Part shown: positions 1-9,441 of the stretch, piece after piece
Layout: every line of letters starts with the position of its first letter
Numbering within the stretch: position 1 is the stretch's first letter
Source: Nitrospira sp. CR1.1
GTDB lineage: Bacteria; Nitrospirota; Nitrospiria; Nitrospirales; Nitrospiraceae
Direction of reading: 5' to 3'
Length of the DNA stretch: 64,000 nucleotides
NCBI GenBank assembly: GCA_014055465.1
Contig: WIAF01000002.1
Location: 62,001 to 126,000, forward strand
Position numbers and translations under genes: made by a program
Notes under the pieces: model-generated
Database searches by the model: none
Told to the model about the DNA's origin: nothing
What the model saw: the letters and a program-made list of their open reading frames with translations, nothing else

Positions 1-111
1 CTGCGGAAGAAGGCTGCCGCTTCCGACTACCTCCTCGACGGCACCACCCCGCGCCGGCGCCTGTTCACTGTCGTGAAGCAGCTCTACGCTGAACTCCTCG
101 CCCTTGCCTGA
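1..111 (+). CDS. C-terminal end of an unidentified protein (partial)
   Basis: An open frame runs from the first base to a TGA at 109-111 and gives 36 residues ending in YAELLALA. It has no internal stop and normal codon use for the window, so it is probably the tail of a gene beginning upstream. The fragment is Lys/Arg-rich, then helical; no domain can be recognised from it. It lies 43 bp before trxB on the same strand and could be cotranscribed with it. Confidence 0.5.
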   Translation: MRKKAAASDYLLDGTTPRRRLFTVVKQLYAELLALA

Positions 112-154
112 CCCCAGCTTTTCCCTCGCGGCTTCTGTATGTTAGCATCCGCTC

Positions 155-1072
155 ATGCGCAACCTTGTCATCATCGGCTCCGGCCCTGCGGGCCTCACAG
201 CAGCCATCTATGCCGCGCGAGCCAACCTGTCACCCCTTCTGATCGAAGGCTGGCAATCCGGTGGACAACTGACCACCACAACGGAGGTCGAAAACTATCC
301 GGGCTTTTCCAAAGGCATTATGGGGCCCGAGTTGATGAAGGAAATGCGGGGCCAGGCAGAGCGGTTCGGGACTGAGTTCCTGACCGGGGACGTCTCGGCA
401 GTTGATCTGTCGCGACGCCCGTTTCGCCTGACCATCGACAGAGAGCAGACCCTGGAGGCGGGAGCCCTCATATTGGCCACCGGCGCCTCGGCTATCCAAC
501 TCGGATTGCCGAACGAACAACGCCTGACCGGGCACGGCGTCTCGACTTGCGCCACCTGCGATGGCTACTTCTTTCGCGGCCAGGACCTGGTGGTCGTCGG
601 CGGAGGGGACAGCGCGGTGGAAGAGGCCATCTTCCTGACGAAGTTTGCGCGCACCGTCACCCTCGTTCACCGCCGCGACAAGCTGCGGGCTTCTAAAATC
701 ATGCAAGATCGCGCCATGAGGAACGAAAAGATTTCTTTCTCGTGGAACTCCGTCGTTGAAGACATTCTCGGAAAGGATCTGGTCACCGGGGTCCGACTCA
801 AAAATATCGTCACCGGTGCCTTTACGGAACTCGCCTGTGCCGGCGTCTTCGTCGCCATCGGCCATCGTCCCAACACGGATTTGTTCAAGGGCCAGTTGGA
901 GATGGACGAAAAGGGCTACGTCCTCACCTCGCGCGGGACCGCCACCAGCGTGGCTGGCCTGTTCGCCGCCGGCGACGTCCAGGATACGAAATACCGCCAA
1001 GCGATCACCGCTGCCGGCTCCGGCTGCATGGCCGCCATCGACGCCGAGCGATTTCTGGAGCGTGAAACGTAA
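155..1072 (+). CDS. trxB: Thioredoxin reductase
   Basis: Flavoprotein of 305 residues that moves electrons from NADPH to thioredoxin in the cytoplasm. The N-terminal FAD-binding motif GSGPAG is at residues 8-13, the redox-active CATC pair at 132-135 in the family context CATCDGYFF, and the NADPH-binding [10 protein letters not shown] segment near 149-158, followed by HRR. A second FAD motif, AAGDV, lies near the C-terminus. Length is slightly short of the usual 310-320. The last codons (Arg-Glu-Thr) and the TAA are formed by the left arm of the inverted repeat bounding the next gene, so the original C-terminus may have been replaced. Confidence 0.96.
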   Translation: MRNLVIIGSGPAGLTAAIYAARANLSPLLIEGWQSGGQLTTTTEVENYPGFSKGIMGPELMKEMRGQAERFGTEFLTGDVSAVDLSRRPFRLTIDREQTLEAGALILATGASAIQLGLPNEQRLTGHGVSTCATCDGYFFRGQDLVVVGGGDSAVEEAIFLTKFARTVTLVHRRDKLRASKIMQDRAMRNEKISFSWNSVVEDILGKDLVTGVRLKNIVTGAFTELACAGVFVAIGHRPNTDLFKGQLEMDEKGYVLTSRGTATSVAGLFAAGDVQDTKYRQAITAAGSGCMAAIDAERFLERET

Positions 1073-1543
1073 AACGTGAAAGGTGAAACGTTCTCCTTAA
1101 AGTTCACGAATGAACAAGCCCCACAAAAAGCTGGATGCCTGGACCACGGCAATTGAATTAGCACAGCAAGTCTATCAAAAGACCGACCACTTCCCTTCCA
1201 AAGAGCAATATGGTCTAACCAATCAGATCAGACGCGCAGGAGTCAGCATCCCAAGCAACATCGCCGAAGGCGCGGCAAGGCAAACAAAGAGGGAATTTGT
1301 TCAATTTCTCCATATTGCCAAAGGCTCACTCAGCGAACTCGACACGCAACTGGAACTCGCTGTTCGCCTTGAGTATCTTGGGCCGAAAGAGTGGCAGGCT
1401 TTGAATGAACTGCTTGAACGAGTCGACAAAATGCTCAGCGGACTTATTCGTCATCTGGGAGCGAAATCGTAAACTTTATGCATTACCCCTTCGACAGGCT
1501 TACTTTCTTCAACCTTTTACCTTTCACGTTTTACCTTTCACGC
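1060..1543. mobile_element. Inverted-repeat-bounded cassette carrying a four-helix-bundle gene
   Basis: A 31-bp left arm (1060-1090) and a 31-bp right arm (1513-1543) are reverse complements at 28 of 31 positions. Both are built from reiterated GTGAAA and GTAAAA units. They enclose one small gene (1110-1472) of the 23S-rRNA intervening-sequence protein family. The left arm overlaps the 3' end of trxB and provides its stop; the right arm ends 6 bp before the thiI start codon. No transposase or target duplication is visible. The arrangement resembles rRNA intervening sequences, which also carry such a gene inside a long stem, but this one lies between protein genes. Mobility is an inference. 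Confidence 0.55.
1110..1472 (+). CDS. Four-helix bundle protein (23S rRNA intervening-sequence protein / S23 family)
   Basis: A 120-residue, charged, all-helical protein. It has the family signature in order: a KLDAW-type start, a segment with QIRRAGVSIPSNIAEG near residues 45-60, a KREFVQFLHIAKGSLSELDTQL segment at about 66-87, and a final long helix. Members are encoded within intervening sequences of bacterial 23S rRNA genes or stand alone; the family includes relatives of the Avd accessory proteins of diversity-generating retroelements. Molecular function is unknown. It sits alone between trxB and thiI, boxed by inverted repeats, and has no reverse transcriptase nearby. Confidence 0.85.
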   Translation: MNKPHKKLDAWTTAIELAQQVYQKTDHFPSKEQYGLTNQIRRAGVSIPSNIAEGAARQTKREFVQFLHIAKGSLSELDTQLELAVRLEYLGPKEWQALNELLERVDKMLSGLIRHLGAKS

Positions 1544-1549
1544 TAAGAT

Positions 1550-2728
1550 ATGCATTGCGCGATCGTCCACTACCACGAACTCGCCCTCAAAGGCCGCAAC
1601 CGCGATTTCTTCGAACAGCGACTCGTCCGCAACATCCGCCTGGCCCTTAGAGACTTGAAGATCCGGCGAATCGAATCGCTGCAAGGGCGCATCCGCGTGA
1701 CGATTCCCGACGAGGTCACGCCGGACGCGGTGACAGAACGGCTCCGGCGCATCTGCGGAGTGTCAAACTTCCTGTTGAGCGAATCCGTGCCGTTAGATCT
1801 CAGGGCGCCGGACCTGTCGATCATCAAGCGGATCGCACAGCGCCAACTGGCTGAACAGACATTCACCTCTTTTCGAGTGACGGCCAAACGCGCGGATAAA
1901 CGTCTGCCATTGACGTCGATGGATGTGGAGCGCGAAGTCGGCGGGTATCTCCATGAAACCACGGGCAAAGTGGTGAAGTTGAAACAGCCGGACGTGACCC
2001 TTTACATCGAGCTTCTGACCAAAGAAGCCCATGTCGCGGCGAGAAAGATCCAGGGTCCCGGCGGCATGCCGGTGGGCACCAGCGGCAAGGTTGCCTGTTT
2101 GATCTCCGGAGGTATCGACTCCCCGGTTGCGGCCTACCGCATGATCAAACGCGGCTGCAAGGCGGTCTTCGTCCACTTCTCCGGCCGCCCGCTCGTCAGT
2201 CGCGCCTCAGAGGAAAAGGTCCAGGAGCTGGTCCAGCTCCTGACGACGTACCAATATCACTCCAAGCTGTACATCGTGCCGTTCGGCGAGATTCAACAGG
2301 AGATCGTCGCCAACGCGCCCGCGCCCTTTCGTGTGGTGTTATACCGGCGGATCATGGTGCGGATTGCGCAGGAGCTGGCGCGGCGGGAAGGCTGCTGGGC
2401 GCTGGTAACCGGCGATAGTCTGGGCCAGGTCGCCTCGCAGACAGCGGAGAATCTGTGTGTCGTTGAGAACGCAGCGGACATTCCGATGCTCCGTCCGCTC
2501 ATTGGCATGGATAAGATCGAAATTACGGAACAGGCGCAACAGATCGGCAGCTTTACCACCTCGATAGAACCGGATCAGGATTGTTGCAAACTCTTCGTCC
2601 CGTTACATCCGAGCACCAGGACCAAACCCGATGATATCGTTCGCATCGAACGTGGGCTGGAGATCAGTGCCTTCGTCAAGCGGGGCGTAGAAAAGGCCGA
2701 ACTGACAATTCTTACCTTTCCTTCGTAA
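1550..2728 (+). CDS. thiI: tRNA 4-thiouridine synthase ThiI (short form without rhodanese domain)
   Basis: A 392-residue protein with an N-terminal ferredoxin-like/THUMP region (about 1-165) and a PP-loop adenylation domain whose motif SGGIDSPVA starts at residue 186. ThiI activates U8 of tRNA for sulfur transfer; in some bacteria it also feeds thiazole synthesis. Length matches the short class lacking the C-terminal rhodanese domain; a Cys-Cys pair at 345-346 (CCKLFVP) sits where the catalytic cysteine is expected. The locus at 60-63 kb makes thiazole by Thi4, so this protein is probably for tRNA s4U only. Its end overlaps the convergent next gene by 17 bp. Confidence 0.93.
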   Translation: MHCAIVHYHELALKGRNRDFFEQRLVRNIRLALRDLKIRRIESLQGRIRVTIPDEVTPDAVTERLRRICGVSNFLLSESVPLDLRAPDLSIIKRIAQRQLAEQTFTSFRVTAKRADKRLPLTSMDVEREVGGYLHETTGKVVKLKQPDVTLYIELLTKEAHVAARKIQGPGGMPVGTSGKVACLISGGIDSPVAAYRMIKRGCKAVFVHFSGRPLVSRASEEKVQELVQLLTTYQYHSKLYIVPFGEIQQEIVANAPAPFRVVLYRRIMVRIAQELARREGCWALVTGDSLGQVASQTAENLCVVENAADIPMLRPLIGMDKIEITEQAQQIGSFTTSIEPDQDCCKLFVPLHPSTRTKPDDIVRIERGLEISAFVKRGVEKAELTILTFPS

Positions 2729-3317
2729 CCAGATCCAGCGCCCGTTGCCGCACGAGCCGAAAGTGCACCGTGAGCTCCCGCTCCATGGCCATAGCAATCA
2801 ACCAGTCGGGAATCATGATCTTCGGCTCGACCAGGAGTTCAAACTCCGCTCTCGTCTGAGTGCCTTCGCCCGCCGCTTGCAGCTTCCACTCCCGATGGTA
2901 CTGTTTGAAATCGCCTCCCTTGAGATCGGTGATCAATCCTCCGCCAGGCAATTCCTGCGATTCGCAGAGCAATCGCTGTTCACCGGGGAGGAGCGCATGA
3001 GAAATATAGACGTCGGTCAGCACATGTCCTTCGCGTTCCTCGACCTGCGCAACACGCATACGGGTCTCAAATAACTCCGGCCACTTGCGGTATTCAGTGA
3101 GGATGGATTGAAGGACGGACGGACTCCCCGGAAAAAGTAATGTGGCCGTCGCTTTGACTCCGCCGCCTGGATCAATCTCCACCAGAAGAGGCCGAAGCAG
3201 GTGAATCGCCCCCACCTCTCCCGGCCAGGATTGAGAGGCAGGCGTCAGCACAAAGGCCGTCAAGCAGCCGAGAAGAGCCCCCAGAAAAGACATGAGACGT
3301 CCCATGGCGCGCATCAT
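2712..3317 (-). CDS. START-like / SRPBCC superfamily protein, exported
   Basis: A 201-residue protein with an N-terminal hydrophobic segment (about residues 8-30), probably a signal peptide or membrane anchor. The rest looks like a START/polyketide-cyclase fold: the segment around FPGSPSVLQSILTEYRKWPELF is the usual opening helix, followed by alternating strands and a long C-terminal helix (MAMERELTVHFRLVRQRALDLV). Such domains bind hydrophobic ligands, quinones or lipids; no ligand can be assigned. It is convergent with thiI and overlaps it by 17 bp. Several Met codons near the start make the exact N-terminus uncertain. Confidence 0.75.
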   Translation of the reverse strand: MMRAMGRLMSFLGALLGCLTAFVLTPASQSWPGEVGAIHLLRPLLVEIDPGGGVKATATLLFPGSPSVLQSILTEYRKWPELFETRMRVAQVEEREGHVLTDVYISHALLPGEQRLLCESQELPGGGLITDLKGGDFKQYHREWKLQAAGEGTQTRAEFELLVEPKIMIPDWLIAMAMERELTVHFRLVRQRALDLVTKER

Positions 3318-3565
3318 GTTCTACCGAAGGCACCGTTAGGTCGGGAGATGTCGTTTCTCACGAGGGATGTTGGAATCCATTGAACGATGGGACGAGGGAT
3401 CCTTCGTGCTCCAGCTATGACAACAGAATGGCCGCAGGAATCACTCAACGCCGAGGAGGTCATAGGAAAAGTATACTCATTGACCGCCGGGAGTGCGAGC
3501 GCAGAGAACATGACCCAACAATGGCCAACGGAGGATCACGTCGCGATCGGCGAATGGTTCACCGG

Positions 3566-4327
3566 TCAGGCGGTGGCGGGACGGAATACCAGCACAACTC
3601 CGGCAGGTGCTCCCCGTTCGTCGTGAATGACGGTCGCGTTCTCGGTGATGAGGTGCTCGGCTCCTTGACGACTGATGAGCAGGAATGGGCCGGCGCCTTG
3701 TTCCGACGCCTTGATCTGCTGCAAGGCAGAGAGGGCCGTGTTCACGAGGGGTGTGCGGCGCTGCGCATCCACAACGACCATGACATCCTGAATTGCTTTC
3801 CCGAGCCCATCTGATTGGGACCACCCGGTTAATCTCTCCGCCGCCGGGTTGAGCAACGTCACCTTTCCCTGCAGATCGATCGTCACGACTGCATCGCCCA
3901 TCGACTGCACCACCGAATCGAGCCAACGGCCGCGTTGTTCAGCAATCCGCAAGACACGATGACGAAAGAGCGCCAGGTCGAGCGCCGCGCGTAAATCGCT
4001 ACTCACGAAGGGTTTGATCAAATACGCCAACGGAAGAGTATGTCTCGCCCGTTCCAGAGTGTCTTCGTCGGAAAACGCCGTCAAATAGATCACCGGGATG
4101 CCATAGCGCGAGTGAATCGTTCGGGCCGCATCGATCCCATCCAGCGGACCTTTGAGCTTGATATCCATGAGGATCAGATCCGGCCGATGTTCTCCAGCCA
4201 AATCTACGGCCTCGCTTCCCGAGGCCACCACCCCGACCACGACATATCCAAGCGAACGCAGCTGACGACGGATGTCTTCAGCCACCACCACTTCATCGTC
4301 AACGATCAGAATTTTTTCCTGCGCCAT
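3566..4327 (-). CDS. Response regulator with receiver and PAS domains
   Basis: From the chosen ATG the product has 253 residues beginning MAQEKILIVDDE. A receiver domain covers about 1-120 with the acidic pair at 10-11, phosphoacceptor Asp55 (LILMDIKLKG), Thr near 83 (YLTAF) and Lys in YLIKPF. A PAS domain follows (about 135-250) with the typical LNPAAERLTGW segment. There is no DNA-binding or catalytic output domain, so it probably acts through protein contacts or as a phosphorelay node. An upstream in-frame ATG at 4363 would add 12 residues not typical of receivers. The 248 bp between it and the START-like gene shows no gene. Confidence 0.85.
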   Translation of the reverse strand: MAQEKILIVDDEVVVAEDIRRQLRSLGYVVVGVVASGSEAVDLAGEHRPDLILMDIKLKGPLDGIDAARTIHSRYGIPVIYLTAFSDEDTLERARHTLPLAYLIKPFVSSDLRAALDLALFRHRVLRIAEQRGRWLDSVVQSMGDAVVTIDLQGKVTLLNPAAERLTGWSQSDGLGKAIQDVMVVVDAQRRTPLVNTALSALQQIKASEQGAGPFLLISRQGAEHLITENATVIHDERGAPAGVVLVFRPATA

Positions 4328-4641
4328 GGTGCAACCAGAAAACGACGAAGAAACGATCATCATCCGTCATGCCGGGATCCCGTCGTCCCGTTGCACACGT
4401 ATCCACACGCCCCTGGATGCCCACAGGTTCTCGCAACTCGCATGCCACTCGCCTGTCCCTGCTTTGGCAGCAGGTTACGCCTCACAAGGCTTCTGCACTC
4501 CCCTACACCGACGGTGGTTTTTGAACAATGTCCGGACAGAATCGGAAGAGACCGGAGCAAAGGTGTCGTGTACTCACGGGGCGAGGGTTCTCCGCGGAAA
4601 GCAGGCTGTGATACCATGCCGCCTTCCACCGGAGCCTCCGT

Positions 4642-5019
4642 ATGATGGTTTGGCTGGTTCGTATGATGTCCGTGATGCTCTTCGGTATGCACGCCGCGCT
4701 CAGCGTCCCGCCGCTCGACGCGCAGGCACAAACACCCCCTGACTCTGCGGCAACGACTGAGCATTCATGTAGTTTCGGCATGGCCAAGGGAGATCCCGCC
4801 CACCAGTGCCAGGTGCCGGTCCCAGCCGGCTGCGTCATCGCGAAGTTTCCCGGAACGGACAAACCCTGGACTACCGTCTCTAAAGCCGGCCGCACCTTCT
4901 GCGCGTTCGACAAGAAAGGGACGGACTGGAAAACCAAAATTACCGGACAATGCACGCGCTGTGACTCCAGCCATTGCACCGGCCAATTCATGGTGCGTTT
5001 TGAGTGCACAAAACCCTGA
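4642..5019 (+). CDS. Small cysteine-rich secreted protein of unknown function
   Basis: A 125-residue protein with an N-terminal Met-rich hydrophobic leader ending near an Ala-rich site (DAQAQ). The mature part has eight cysteines, including a C-x2-C-x4-C cluster (CTRCDSSHC). Even cysteine spacing and export suggest disulfides in the periplasm; the motif is not a c-type heme site because the histidine precedes the cysteine. No known family is recognised. Its TGA overlaps the queG ATG by one base (TGATG), suggesting translational coupling. The 278 bp upstream contain no other supported gene. Confidence 0.65.
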   Translation: MMVWLVRMMSVMLFGMHAALSVPPLDAQAQTPPDSAATTEHSCSFGMAKGDPAHQCQVPVPAGCVIAKFPGTDKPWTTVSKAGRTFCAFDKKGTDWKTKITGQCTRCDSSHCTGQFMVRFECTKP

Positions 5020-6050
5020 TGTCCCCGACACTCACCACTCAGATCAAACAGGCCGCGCGCGACCTGGGTTTCGACGTGGTCGGCATCAGCAGACTGCCGC
5101 ACCGCTTGGAACCGACACCGGATCATCGTGCCGGCCCTCCCTTCAATCGGCTCCTCGACCGGCTGCATGAATGGCTGCGACGAGGTTTCCATGCCTCCAT
5201 GGGCTGGATGACGCGCGACCCGGAACGACGGGCCGATCCCGCCCTGGTCCTGCCCGGATGCCGTTCCATCATTTCCGTCGGGATGAACTACTACACCGAC
5301 CAGCGAGCGGACGAGCGACCGGGGAATGGGCGGATTGCCCGGTATGCCTGGGGGCTCGACTACCACAAAATCCTCGGTGATCGATTGACCCGACTATCCG
5401 AACACATCACCGCCCTCGCGCCCGAGAGTCGCCATCGCGCCTACGTCGATACGGGGCCTGTCATGGAAAAAGCCTGGGCTCAGCAGGCCGGCCTGGGATG
5501 GATCGGCAAACATTCCAATCTCGTCTCACCTCAGTTCGGCTCCTGGCTGTTGCTGGGAGAACTTCTGACGACCCTGGAACTAGATCCGGACGAGGCCGGA
5601 ACCGATTTGTGCGGCAGTTGCACGCTCTGCATTCAAGCCTGTCCCACGGGAGCCATCACCGAGCCATACGTCGTGGATGCCGGGCGCTGCATTTCCTACC
5701 TCACGATTGAGCTTCGGGGCGGCGAGCCCCCCATTTCTGACGAACTCCGGCGAGGATTGGGGAATCGAATTTTCGGCTGCGACGATTGCCTCGATATCTG
5801 CCCGTACAACCATCAAGCCGAACCGACCAGCGAACCGGGCTTCCAACCTACCCGGCTTACCGCCTCGCCTTCGCTGCGCGCCTTAATGGCACTGAACGAG
5901 GCGACATTCGCCGCAACATTCAAACACAGTCCCATTCGACGCGCAAAACATGCGGGATTCCAACGCAACCTCTCCTGGGCGTGGAACAATGAAGCCAAGC
6001 CAGCCGGGAGTCCCACACCCGCACCATCATCAAACGCCGATCCTCTGTAA
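5019..6050 (+). CDS. queG: Epoxyqueuosine reductase QueG
   Basis: A 343-residue cobalamin-dependent iron-sulfur enzyme that performs the last step of queuosine synthesis on tRNA. The N-terminal part carries the DUF1730-type segment (SIISVGMNYYTD, RYAWGLDYHKI); the C-terminal part has two [4Fe-4S] motifs, CGSCTLCIQACPTGAI and CDDCLDICPYN. The ATG at 5019 overlaps the stop of the preceding gene (TGATG) and puts the N-terminus at the usual place; a GTG at 5004 is possible but less natural. Other queuosine genes are not in the window. Confidence 0.94.
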   Translation: MSPTLTTQIKQAARDLGFDVVGISRLPHRLEPTPDHRAGPPFNRLLDRLHEWLRRGFHASMGWMTRDPERRADPALVLPGCRSIISVGMNYYTDQRADERPGNGRIARYAWGLDYHKILGDRLTRLSEHITALAPESRHRAYVDTGPVMEKAWAQQAGLGWIGKHSNLVSPQFGSWLLLGELLTTLELDPDEAGTDLCGSCTLCIQACPTGAITEPYVVDAGRCISYLTIELRGGEPPISDELRRGLGNRIFGCDDCLDICPYNHQAEPTSEPGFQPTRLTASPSLRALMALNEATFAATFKHSPIRRAKHAGFQRNLSWAWNNEAKPAGSPTPAPSSNADPL

Positions 6051-6140
6051 GCGTCCCTCTGTTTCTCTTTCGCCGATAGTGGTAGGCTACTGCCTCACGT
6101 CCTCGCGCAGTCGAGGACCCACCTCAGCGGTTGCAAGACC

Positions 6141-7526
6141 ATGCACGCACCCACCCTCCTGATCGTCGAAGACGAAGAACGCATGCGCCGCCTCTTTGAG
6201 CTGGTGCTGAAACCTGCCGGGTATCATCTGCTGTTGGCGCGTTCCGGAGAGGAAGCCATCCGCTTGCTGCAGGAGCATGACTCGCTCGACATGATCATCA
6301 CGGACCTTCAACTGGGAACCCTGTCGGGCATGGACGTGCTGGAAGCCGCCCGCCAACAGGCGCCTGATGTGCCGGTCCTCATCGTGACCGGCTATGGAAC
6401 GGTAAAATCGGCCGTCGAGGCAATGCAGAAGGGCGCCTACGATTACATCTCCAAGCCGGTGGATAACGAAGAGCTGAAAATCGTCATCGCCCGCGCGCTG
6501 CAAGTCCGTCAACTCGCCCGGGACAATCGCGCGCTGCGCGCAGGGCTCCATGAGCAGTTCGGATTCGACCGCATCGTCAGCGTCTCCAAAGAAATGGAGC
6601 TGGTCAAACGGCTTGCCAGGGAGGTGGCCCAGACCGATGCCACCGTGCTGATCACAGGCGAGAGCGGCACGGGCAAGGATCTCCTCGCGCGCGCCATTCA
6701 CCTGGTCAGCCCGCGCGCGCAAGGCCCGATGGTGGCGCTGAACTGCGCCGGCATTCCCGAGCATCTGCTTGAATCCGAACTGTTCGGCTATGAGAAAGGC
6801 GCCTTCACCGACGCAAAGAAGTCCAAGCCGGGCCGTTTTCAAATGGCCGATCGCGGCACCTTGTTCCTGGATGAAATCGGCGAACTCAGCCTGACGGCGC
6901 AAGCCAAACTTCTGCGGGTGCTCGAGCAGCATGTGGTGGAGCCGCTGGGCGGGGTTCGGAGCATTCCAGTCGATCTGCGAGTCATTGCCGCGACGAATCA
7001 GGAGTTGCCCGACCTCATCAAGGCCGGTCGCTTCCGCCTGGATTTGTATTATCGCCTGAACGTCTACCAGCTTCGCATGCCCCCCCTGCGGGAACGGCCG
7101 GGCGATATCGAACCGATCCTGACTCAGTTTCTCGACCAGGCCCGCCGCGAGCGTGGCAGCCGCATCAAAGGGATCGCGCGGGACGCGCTCACGCGTCTCA
7201 CGCAGTATCCCTGGCCCGGCAATGTGCGGGAGCTTCACAATGTCGTGGAATGGCTGACGATCACCTGCAAGCAGGACATGATTCAGCCCGAGCATCTCCC
7301 GGCTTCGCTGACCGCCGCAGCCCCCCAGCCGCCGGCGTCGCCGGCCGGCGGTCCCTCGCTCCTCTCGTTCGGGCTGTCGGTCGAAGAGGTCGAAAAAGCG
7401 ATGCTGCAAGAAGCGCTGACGAAGAGCGGCGGCAATGTGTCTGAAGCCAGCCGCCTGCTCAAAATCACACGCAACACGCTGCGCTATCGCATGGCCAAAC
7501 ATAACCTGTCACAGCCTCAAGGCTGA
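6141..7526 (+). CDS. Sigma54-dependent response regulator (NtrC/AtoC family)
   Basis: A 461-residue activator with receiver (about 1-120, phosphoacceptor Asp55), AAA+ domain and Fis-type HTH. The Walker A motif GESGTGKD is at 173-180 and the sigma54-contacting GAFTDA loop at 220-225; the sensor R-finger region and the C-terminal [17 protein letters not shown] helix-turn-helix are intact. It should act as a phosphorylation-controlled enhancer-binding ATPase for sigma54 promoters. The gene overlaps the downstream kinase gene by one base (TGATG), so the two form a two-component pair. Its target genes are not obvious here. Confidence 0.93.
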   Translation: MHAPTLLIVEDEERMRRLFELVLKPAGYHLLLARSGEEAIRLLQEHDSLDMIITDLQLGTLSGMDVLEAARQQAPDVPVLIVTGYGTVKSAVEAMQKGAYDYISKPVDNEELKIVIARALQVRQLARDNRALRAGLHEQFGFDRIVSVSKEMELVKRLAREVAQTDATVLITGESGTGKDLLARAIHLVSPRAQGPMVALNCAGIPEHLLESELFGYEKGAFTDAKKSKPGRFQMADRGTLFLDEIGELSLTAQAKLLRVLEQHVVEPLGGVRSIPVDLRVIAATNQELPDLIKAGRFRLDLYYRLNVYQLRMPPLRERPGDIEPILTQFLDQARRERGSRIKGIARDALTRLTQYPWPGNVRELHNVVEWLTITCKQDMIQPEHLPASLTAAAPQPPASPAGGPSLLSFGLSVEEVEKAMLQEALTKSGGNVSEASRLLKITRNTLRYRMAKHNLSQPQG

Positions 7527-9439
7527 TGCGCGCTGCACGACGGACCGGCGGGCTCCAGAGAAAATTTTTTGTCGCGTTATTGATCGTCGGCATCGTGCCG
7601 GGCATGGCCGCGCTCTGGGCCACCTACCATTCCAGCACCGCCAGCCTCAAGCAGGCGATCGGAGAAGGGTTCCAGGAAATTGCGCGCTCCACATCGATTC
7701 GATTAGCCGGCGCCGTCGACGATGAAATCGATCGCGCCGGCCGTCTGGCCATCAGCGTCGCCAATCAACAAGCGCAAGGACTCTCCGACCGGTCCGACCG
7801 CAGCCAAACCGAAACCGCTCGTTCGCACCCCGCTCATCGGCCTCTGACAAAGCCGGTCACCGCCGGCTACCTCGAAGAATGGGCGCACGAATCCCGCCAC
7901 TATCTGCGTGTCACCATTGCCGATCACCGGGGCCTGGTCCTCGCCTCCACCGATCCGGGGCTCTCACCGCAGCAGGCTGATCAAACGTGGTGGCGCGAGG
8001 CCATGCACGCCCCGGCCGGCACGGCCTATGTCAGCACTGTCACGCTCGACCCGGCCATCAACGACGCGATCTTCCACGTTGCGGTTCCCATTGTGGAGAA
8101 GGCCGGGGCCACGGTGACTGGCGCCGTCGACCTCGTGATCCGCCACAATCTCCTCACCCAGCTGATCCTCCCGATTCATATCGGGAATACTGGCCATGCC
8201 ATGCTCCTCGATACGCAAGGGACACCGCTCATCTGTCCGGTGCTGCCGCCGACCGCCCACCTCATTCCCCCAAGTCTGATGAACCGGCTGGCTCTGGACC
8301 GTCCCTTGTGGTTGGTGGCCAATGACGATGCGCACGGCGGGCGCGATGCGATCGTTGGAGCCTCGCCGGTCCGCTTCAGCCATCCGTTGACCCCGTCCAG
8401 CCTGGAAGGCAATCGATGGTACGCCTTTGTTCGACAGGCTCCCGAGGAAACCTATGCGCCAATCTATTCGCTCCTGCTGTCCGTCGGCGTGATCGGCTTC
8501 GGCCTGGTGATTGTGCTGTCCGCCTTTGGATTTGCCGTCGGCTATCGGATCGTCAAACCGCTCGCCGCGCTCCAGCGGGAGGCCGAGGGACTGCGCCTCA
8601 ATTTGACGACGCCTCACACCAACAGCACTGTCCCGCCTGCGACTCCGCCCTTGCCGCAGGAATACCGGACCGGTGATGAAATCGAAGACCTCGCCACGAC
8701 GTTCAGCGCAATGCGGGCGGTGCTGGAAGAAAATCTGCGCACCATCAAGTCGCAGCAACATGAATTGATCCGGCAGGAAAAGCTGGCATCGGTCGGACAA
8801 CTCCTTGCCGCCCTTGCCCACGACCTCCGCAATCCCCTCGGCGTGATCCGTAGCTCAGCCCAAGTGGTGCTGGAGGGGCCGCAGGACGAAGCGATCCGTC
8901 ACGAAATGGCTCGCTATATCATCGACGAAGTCGACAAACTGTCCCAACGCCTTCACGACTTTCTGCGTTATGCGAGGCAGAAGCCGCCGGACTTTGCCGA
9001 CTGCGCTGCGGAAGACGTAATACGCGCCGCTGTGAAGCAGTGGGAAGCGCAAGGCGGGCATGAACACATCCGGGTCGAGCACCGGTTCGGACGCAACCTG
9101 CCCCTGATTCATATTGATCCTGAACAGATCAAGGAAGCCCTCATGAACGTGCTGATCAATGCGCGGGAAGCGATGACGGAAGGGGGAACCCTGACCCTGG
9201 CAACCCGCGGCGGGGAAGGAGGCGATGTGGAGATCGATGTGGCGGATACGGGAAGCGGCATAGCGCCAGACCACCTCGCGCGACTTTTCGAACCGTTTTT
9301 CACCACCAAGACCTATGGCACTGGCCTCGGCCTCACCAACGTCAAACGTCTCGTGGAAGATAACGGGGGAACCCTGGCCGTGACCAGCAATCAGGGGAAC
9401 GGCACCACCTTCACGCTGCGCTTTCGCCCGGCGAGCTAG
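7526..9439 (+). CDS. Membrane sensor histidine kinase, partner of the sigma54 regulator
   Basis: A 637-residue kinase. A membrane segment lies at about 15-33, a large periplasmic double-Cache-like sensor to about 310, a second membrane segment at about 313-338, then HAMP and HisKA with the phosphoaccepting His432 (AHDLRNPLG). The ATP-binding domain shows N-box (NVLINAREAM), DTGSGI and GTGLGL. All catalytic boxes are present. Cache domains usually sense small organic ligands; the ligand here is unknown. Organisation matches the 770-residue kinase at 17.9-20.2 kb, although that one also has a PAS domain. Confidence 0.92.
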   Translation: MRAARRTGGLQRKFFVALLIVGIVPGMAALWATYHSSTASLKQAIGEGFQEIARSTSIRLAGAVDDEIDRAGRLAISVANQQAQGLSDRSDRSQTETARSHPAHRPLTKPVTAGYLEEWAHESRHYLRVTIADHRGLVLASTDPGLSPQQADQTWWREAMHAPAGTAYVSTVTLDPAINDAIFHVAVPIVEKAGATVTGAVDLVIRHNLLTQLILPIHIGNTGHAMLLDTQGTPLICPVLPPTAHLIPPSLMNRLALDRPLWLVANDDAHGGRDAIVGASPVRFSHPLTPSSLEGNRWYAFVRQAPEETYAPIYSLLLSVGVIGFGLVIVLSAFGFAVGYRIVKPLAALQREAEGLRLNLTTPHTNSTVPPATPPLPQEYRTGDEIEDLATTFSAMRAVLEENLRTIKSQQHELIRQEKLASVGQLLAALAHDLRNPLGVIRSSAQVVLEGPQDEAIRHEMARYIIDEVDKLSQRLHDFLRYARQKPPDFADCAAEDVIRAAVKQWEAQGGHEHIRVEHRFGRNLPLIHIDPEQIKEALMNVLINAREAMTEGGTLTLATRGGEGGDVEIDVADTGSGIAPDHLARLFEPFFTTKTYGTGLGLTNVKRLVEDNGGTLAVTSNQGNGTTFTLRFRPAS

Positions 9440-9441
9440 GA

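Noticed and set aside
230-1000. 256-codon frame on the minus strand
   Set aside because: Lies wholly antisense to trxB; composition and lack of domains mark it as a GC-rich shadow frame.
1110-1472. Avd protein of a diversity-generating retroelement
   Set aside because: The fold is related, but no reverse transcriptase, template repeat or variable repeat target is present nearby.
6087-7502. 471-codon minus-strand frame
   Set aside because: Antisense to the sigma54 regulator, which has all its motifs; the opposite frame is His/Gln/Arg-rich and has no domain.
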